From: Mycolicibacterium komanii
Lineage (GTDB): Bacteria; Actinomycetota; Actinomycetes; Mycobacteriales; Mycobacteriaceae
Direction of reading: 5' to 3'
NCBI RefSeq assembly: GCF_001050035.1
Contig: NZ_CVTA01000011.1
Coordinates: 434,001 to 498,000, forward strand
Length of the DNA: 64,000 nucleotides
The notes beneath the pieces were generated by a model. That model was not told where the DNA came from. It worked only from the letters and a program-made list of their open reading frames with translations, and ran no database searches. The number at the start of each line of letters is the position of its first letter. Positions within the stretch are counted from its first letter, which is position 1. The translations under genes and the position numbers were made by a program. This document shows, piece after piece, positions 59,652 to 64,000 of the stretch.

Positions 59652-61940
59652 CTACCCCGTATGGGCCGGAGGCCGCGGCAGCGCGTCGCGGTAGGCGTCT
59701 TCGTAGTCCTCGATGCCGGCCTTGACCGACGGATCGATCCCGTTGAAGTAGTTGGTGAGCGCGGTCCGGAAGTCGGAGAAGCCGTTTTCGAGCGGCTTGA
59801 GCTGGCCGGTGGCCGGATCGAGCAGGCCCGACTCGACGAAGAACCGCGGATCGCCGATGTTGTTGTCGAGCAACCGTTGCGCGACGGTGTGCTGCAGCGC
59901 CTCGGAGCTCTCCTGGACGATATAGGTCGGGTCGTTGGGCGTCGGCGCGTCTCCGACGAAGATCTCCTGTAACGGGTCGACCGGGCCCTTGCCGGCGTAG
60001 TCGAGAAACGCCTTGACGCCGGGGATCTCGTTGCCGAGCGTCTTGGCGATGTCGAACCACTGGCCGCGGCTCTCGTACGCCTTGACGTCCTGCATGTTGC
60101 CGTACTTGATGGCGTCGTTGTCGGCGACGTTCGCGCCGGAGTCGATGATGCCGCGCAGCGTGCCCGCCGACTGCAGATCCGCGGTGTTGACCGTACCGCC
60201 GTCGATGATCGACTGCTGGAAATTGTTCTGGTATTGCAGGCCGTTGACGTAGGCCTGGCTGTTCAGCGTCGCCGCGGCCTCGGGATCGGTGTCGATTACC
60301 GCGAAAAGGTCACGGGTGACCGGCATTTGGGGGTTGTTCAGATCGTCGAGTGGTGCGAACCCGCGGCTGTTGTCGAGCGGGTTGCCCAGCATGTCGTCGA
60401 CGTAAGGCTTGTTGGCGTCGGCGAGGGCACGGGCGAGGTCGGGGTTCACCTGTCCGAGCGACTGGCCGTCGGTGCCCGGGATGTCGAGTAACCGCGGCGA
60501 GTTTCCGCCCGCCCACTGGTCGACCGCGTGAATCGTCTGCCCGTTCTGCTCGGCCTGGAACAGCTGGGTGGGGTCGGTCAGGTCGGTCGGGACCGCACCG
60601 GTGCCGTGGAGCAGATCGCCGGCCGCCGCGCCGTTGTCGGCCCACTGGTGGGTGAACAGGTCCTCGATGAAACCGTTGTTGGCGGTGCTGCCGTCCGCGC
60701 CCGCCAGCGCGTCGTGGACGGCCATCGGGTCGCGTCCGGCCGCGCTGAGCATGTCCTGCACGGCCGGGTCGATGAGACGCTGCCCCAGATCGATGTTCTC
60801 CTTCCAGGCGATATCGGGGGCGTCGTGCATGTTCTGCAGGATCTGCTCGGACTTGTCCAGCAGCGCGTTGTCCAGCGCGGTGCCCTGCTGCAGTTTGGCG
60901 TCACCGGCGGAGACGATCGCGGCGACATCGCGGTATTCGTCGAGATGCGGGAACGGCTTGTACCAATCGGGCCACTCGAGGGTGGAGTTGCCCTCTTCGT
61001 TGGTTCCCGCGGTGGGCGCCGTCGGCCCGCGCAACGGCGCCTCGAATGCTTCCCGGATGCCCGACGGAAGGTTCTGCATGCCGCCGCGGGTGGGCACGAA
61101 TCCGGCGTCGCCGGGTTTGGCGTCGGGATCGGCGCCGGCGACCGTGATGTTCTCATTGGACACCAACTGCAGGGCGTCGGCGACGCGTCCGCCGTTCGGG
61201 CCGAGCTTGTCGATCATCGCGCGAATCTCGGCCGGGCTCTTGCCATCCAGCGACCGCGACAACTGGTTGAGGTAGTCCATCTGGCTGGCCGGAAGCACCA
61301 GCTCGCCGCGCGCCAACGCCTCCTGCTCCTGCGGGGTCAGCGTGGTGTTCTCCTCCAGGCGCGCGAGCTCCTCGGGGCTGAGCTCCCCGTCCTGCAGCGA
61401 CTCCCCGTCGGCGCTGCCCTGCTCGGCGGGGGTGTCGGGATCGCCGCCGGTGGCCGCGGACAGCACCCGGGCGAGGTCGCCGTCGACCTCCTCGGCGGCG
61501 GCCAGCACCGCCACTGCGCGGTTCTCCACCTCGGCCATCTTCTTCTCGAGCTGCGCGATCTCCTCATCCGTCCAGCCGGTCGTGTCGGGAGGAGTGACCG
61601 TGCCGGTGTTCAGGTCGAGCTGCACCGCCGGCACCGCGGCCGCGTAGTCGATGAGGCTGTTGAGGTCGTTCTTGACCGAGCGGGCGTCCGCGGCGGCGCG
61701 CTGAGCGCCCAGCGACACCAAAATGGCCTCTTTCTGCGTGATGTCGAGCTTGGTGGCCGACTGCGCGATGGCCTGCTGCGCGGCCTCCGCTGCCTGGCCT
61801 TTCCACGTTCCGAACACCGATAGATTGCGCAGCGCCTCGGCCGTCTCCCCGCTGGTGCGGGCGCGGTGGGCCGCCGCCTTGGACACCTCGTCGATCTGCT
61901 CGGGTTGCCAACGCTGCACGTCGGCCAACGTCATCCCCAC
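59652..61940 (-). CDS. Large WxG ESX-type protein without a recognised toxin domain
   Basis: A 762-residue acidic protein; start GTG 61940 or ATG 61934. The N-terminal 120 residues hold the WxG helical domain (VFGTWKGQAAEAA near residue 48), as in the TNT toxin, with similar LADVQRWQPEQI and DLNTGTVTPPDTTGW segments. A long acidic linker follows (about 160-215). The C-terminal 450 residues look helical with repeats of DNA/DPA-type turns; databases label relatives as TPR repeat region proteins. No enzymatic toxin signature is seen. The EspC-like partner gene is 3 bp upstream. No immunity candidate follows, because the next gene is convergent. Confidence 0.72.
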   Translation of the reverse strand: MGMTLADVQRWQPEQIDEVSKAAAHRARTSGETAEALRNLSVFGTWKGQAAEAAQQAIAQSATKLDITQKEAILVSLGAQRAAADARSVKNDLNSLIDYAAAVPAVQLDLNTGTVTPPDTTGWTDEEIAQLEKKMAEVENRAVAVLAAAEEVDGDLARVLSAATGGDPDTPAEQGSADGESLQDGELSPEELARLEENTTLTPQEQEALARGELVLPASQMDYLNQLSRSLDGKSPAEIRAMIDKLGPNGGRVADALQLVSNENITVAGADPDAKPGDAGFVPTRGGMQNLPSGIREAFEAPLRGPTAPTAGTNEEGNSTLEWPDWYKPFPHLDEYRDVAAIVSAGDAKLQQGTALDNALLDKSEQILQNMHDAPDIAWKENIDLGQRLIDPAVQDMLSAAGRDPMAVHDALAGADGSTANNGFIEDLFTHQWADNGAAAGDLLHGTGAVPTDLTDPTQLFQAEQNGQTIHAVDQWAGGNSPRLLDIPGTDGQSLGQVNPDLARALADANKPYVDDMLGNPLDNSRGFAPLDDLNNPQMPVTRDLFAVIDTDPEAAATLNSQAYVNGLQYQNNFQQSIIDGGTVNTADLQSAGTLRGIIDSGANVADNDAIKYGNMQDVKAYESRGQWFDIAKTLGNEIPGVKAFLDYAGKGPVDPLQEIFVGDAPTPNDPTYIVQESSEALQHTVAQRLLDNNIGDPRFFVESGLLDPATGQLKPLENGFSDFRTALTNYFNGIDPSVKAGIEDYEDAYRDALPRPPAHTG

Positions 61941-61943
61941 GGG

Positions 61944-62267
61944 TCAAAGCCCCATGGTGCCCAGATTCGATCCCGCAGAGTCGATTTCGGTGGCGGCATT
62001 GTCATCGGTACGGACATATTTCGCTGCCGCCGAGCGAAGATCCTCGGCGTGTTTGAGGAGCCCGGTGTAATGCGCGGCGGACTCCTCTTCCCACTTCGCG
62101 GTGGTTGCTGAGAGCCCGGCCGCGCTGGTGCCGATCCAGCCGGCCTGGGCGGCGCCCATGCGCTCGTGCGCCTCGCCGTGCGCGGACCTCAGGCCGTCGG
62201 CGGCCGCATTGACGTGGTCGGCGGCCATCCGTATCTCCAGCGGGTCGACCCGCAGTTTCTCGCCCAT
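61944..62267 (-). CDS. EspC-like small type VII secretion partner (third cassette)
   Basis: A 107-residue helical protein from ATG 62267 with GGAAAGG upstream. DPLEIRMAADHVNAAADG at the start and AKYVRTDDNAA (YxxxD export signal) at the C-terminus parallel the small protein at 30398-30712; it also has its own WxG turn (GWIGTSAAG). The stop is 3 bp from the start of the large WxG gene. They would be exported together by an ESX system encoded elsewhere. Confidence 0.8.
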   Translation of the reverse strand: MGEKLRVDPLEIRMAADHVNAAADGLRSAHGEAHERMGAAQAGWIGTSAAGLSATTAKWEEESAAHYTGLLKHAEDLRSAAAKYVRTDDNAATEIDSAGSNLGTMGL

Positions 62268-62393
62268 ACACCTTTCCAAACGCTCGCCGACGGTCCAAGT
62301 GTTTGCTGGCCAACCCTACCACCGCCGTGACACCCCCAAATGCACTAATTTCGGTGGCTTGGGGGCGGTGCGCGGACCGTTGGAACGAGTTTG

Positions 62394-63469
<1,076 letters not shown>

Positions 63470-63473
<4 letters not shown>

Positions 63474-64000
63474 GTACCCAATCCCAGGAGGCTGATCATC
63501 AACGGCAACAGAATGATGATCAGGATAGCGCCCGCGATGTCGAACGTGACGCCGGAGCGGATCATCTTCGTGATCGGCACGACGCCCGAGCCGTAGACGA
63601 TCGCGTTCTGCGGTGTGGACACCGGCAGCATGAAGCCGAACGACGCCGCGAACGTCGCCGCCAATGCGGGAACGAACGGGTTGACGCCCGCGGCCACCGC
63701 GACCGGTATCACGATCGGGACGACCACCGCGGCGGATGCGGTGTTGCTCGTGGTTTCTGAGACGATGATCGCGAGCAGCACGGCGAAGATGGTGATGGCG
63801 ACGCTGCTGGTCAGGCCGAGCGCGTCGTTGACGGAGGTGCCGATGGTCTCGGCCAGCCCGGTCGACGAGATCAGCGAGCCGAAGATGATGCCGGTGCCGA
63901 ACAAGATGATTGTGCCCCAGTCGATTTCGGCGGCGTCCTTCCAACGCAGCGTGAACTCACGGCTCTGCCAGTCCGTCGGCAGCAGGAACAGCAGCGATGC
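63470..64000 (-). CDS. DASS-family dicarboxylate transporter, C-terminal part (runs off the window)
   Basis: About 176 residues are visible and the frame stays open to the last base, so the N-terminus lies beyond 64000. The divalent anion:sodium symporter pattern is present: an ETTSNTASAAVVVPI motif with the conserved SNT, and SFGFMLPVSTPQNAIVYGSG near the C-terminus, plus several hydrophobic segments. It imports dicarboxylates such as malate, tartrate or succinate. The stop overlaps the dehydrogenase start by 4 bp, so the pair is an uptake and oxidation unit. Confidence 0.88.

Overview
The window looks like chromosome from a rapidly growing mycobacterium (Mycolicibacterium or a close relative). 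The evidence is a high G+C content, frequent GTG and TTG starts, many 1-8 bp start/stop overlaps, three type VII (ESX) secretion substrate cassettes, several F420- or FMN-dependent luciferase-like enzymes, and a Pks16-like acyl-AMP/CoA ligase. This is inferred from protein content only. I saw no rRNA, tRNA, CRISPR array, insertion sequence or integrase.

Region 1 (1-15600) is a defence and DNA-repair island. It holds the end of a probable helicase followed by a UvrD-type helicase. A four-gene minus-strand operon encodes a coiled-coil protein, an EVE-domain McrB, McrC and an 80-residue protein. A NucS-like nuclease is divergent from that operon across a perfect inverted repeat. Next comes a divergent set: RecQ fused to a phosphoribosyltransferase and coupled to an atypical DprA on one strand; a MazG-like fragment, a RAD50-like ATPase and a small HEPN-like protein on the other, each overlapping the next by 4 bp. 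This five-gene set is the best candidate for a poorly described system. A truncated endonuclease/exonuclease/phosphatase gene closes the island.

Region 2 (15700-31200) mixes regulation, toxin-antitoxin and secreted toxins. A TetR gene and a divergent membrane-protein gene share two tandem identical operators. A ribbon-helix-helix/Doc pair has three GGTAC boxes at 12-bp period, and a VapC remnant follows. Two ESX cassettes (18703-21077 and 27705-30712) each pair a small protein carrying a YxxxD signal with a WxG-type large protein. The second ends in a TNT NAD glycohydrolase domain followed by two tandem immunity paralogues. prfC, an esterase, a DUF4407 protein and a TetR/SDR pair lie between or beside them.

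Region 3 (31173-49514) is metabolic. A quinol nitric oxide reductase operon carries a four-cysteine membrane protein, an SPFH protein and a small membrane protein. After a monoamine oxidase-like flavoprotein and a formylglycine-generating enzyme comes a probable organosulfur uptake and desulfurisation block: MetNI-type transporter genes, two binding-protein paralogues, three luciferase-like monooxygenases and an SfnB-type flavoprotein. Two convergent arms of this block are separated by a 270-bp nested inverted repeat.

Region 4 (49515-64000) holds cspA with a strong terminator, a DUF5994-like protein, a transglutaminase, a desaturase, a GT4 glycosyltransferase and the acyl-AMP/CoA ligase. It continues with a sulfatase carrying the CxPSR site that the formylglycine enzyme would activate, a 2-hydroxyacid dehydrogenase and a third ESX cassette without visible immunity gene. 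It ends in a tartrate/malate-type dehydrogenase coupled to a DASS dicarboxylate transporter that runs off the window.
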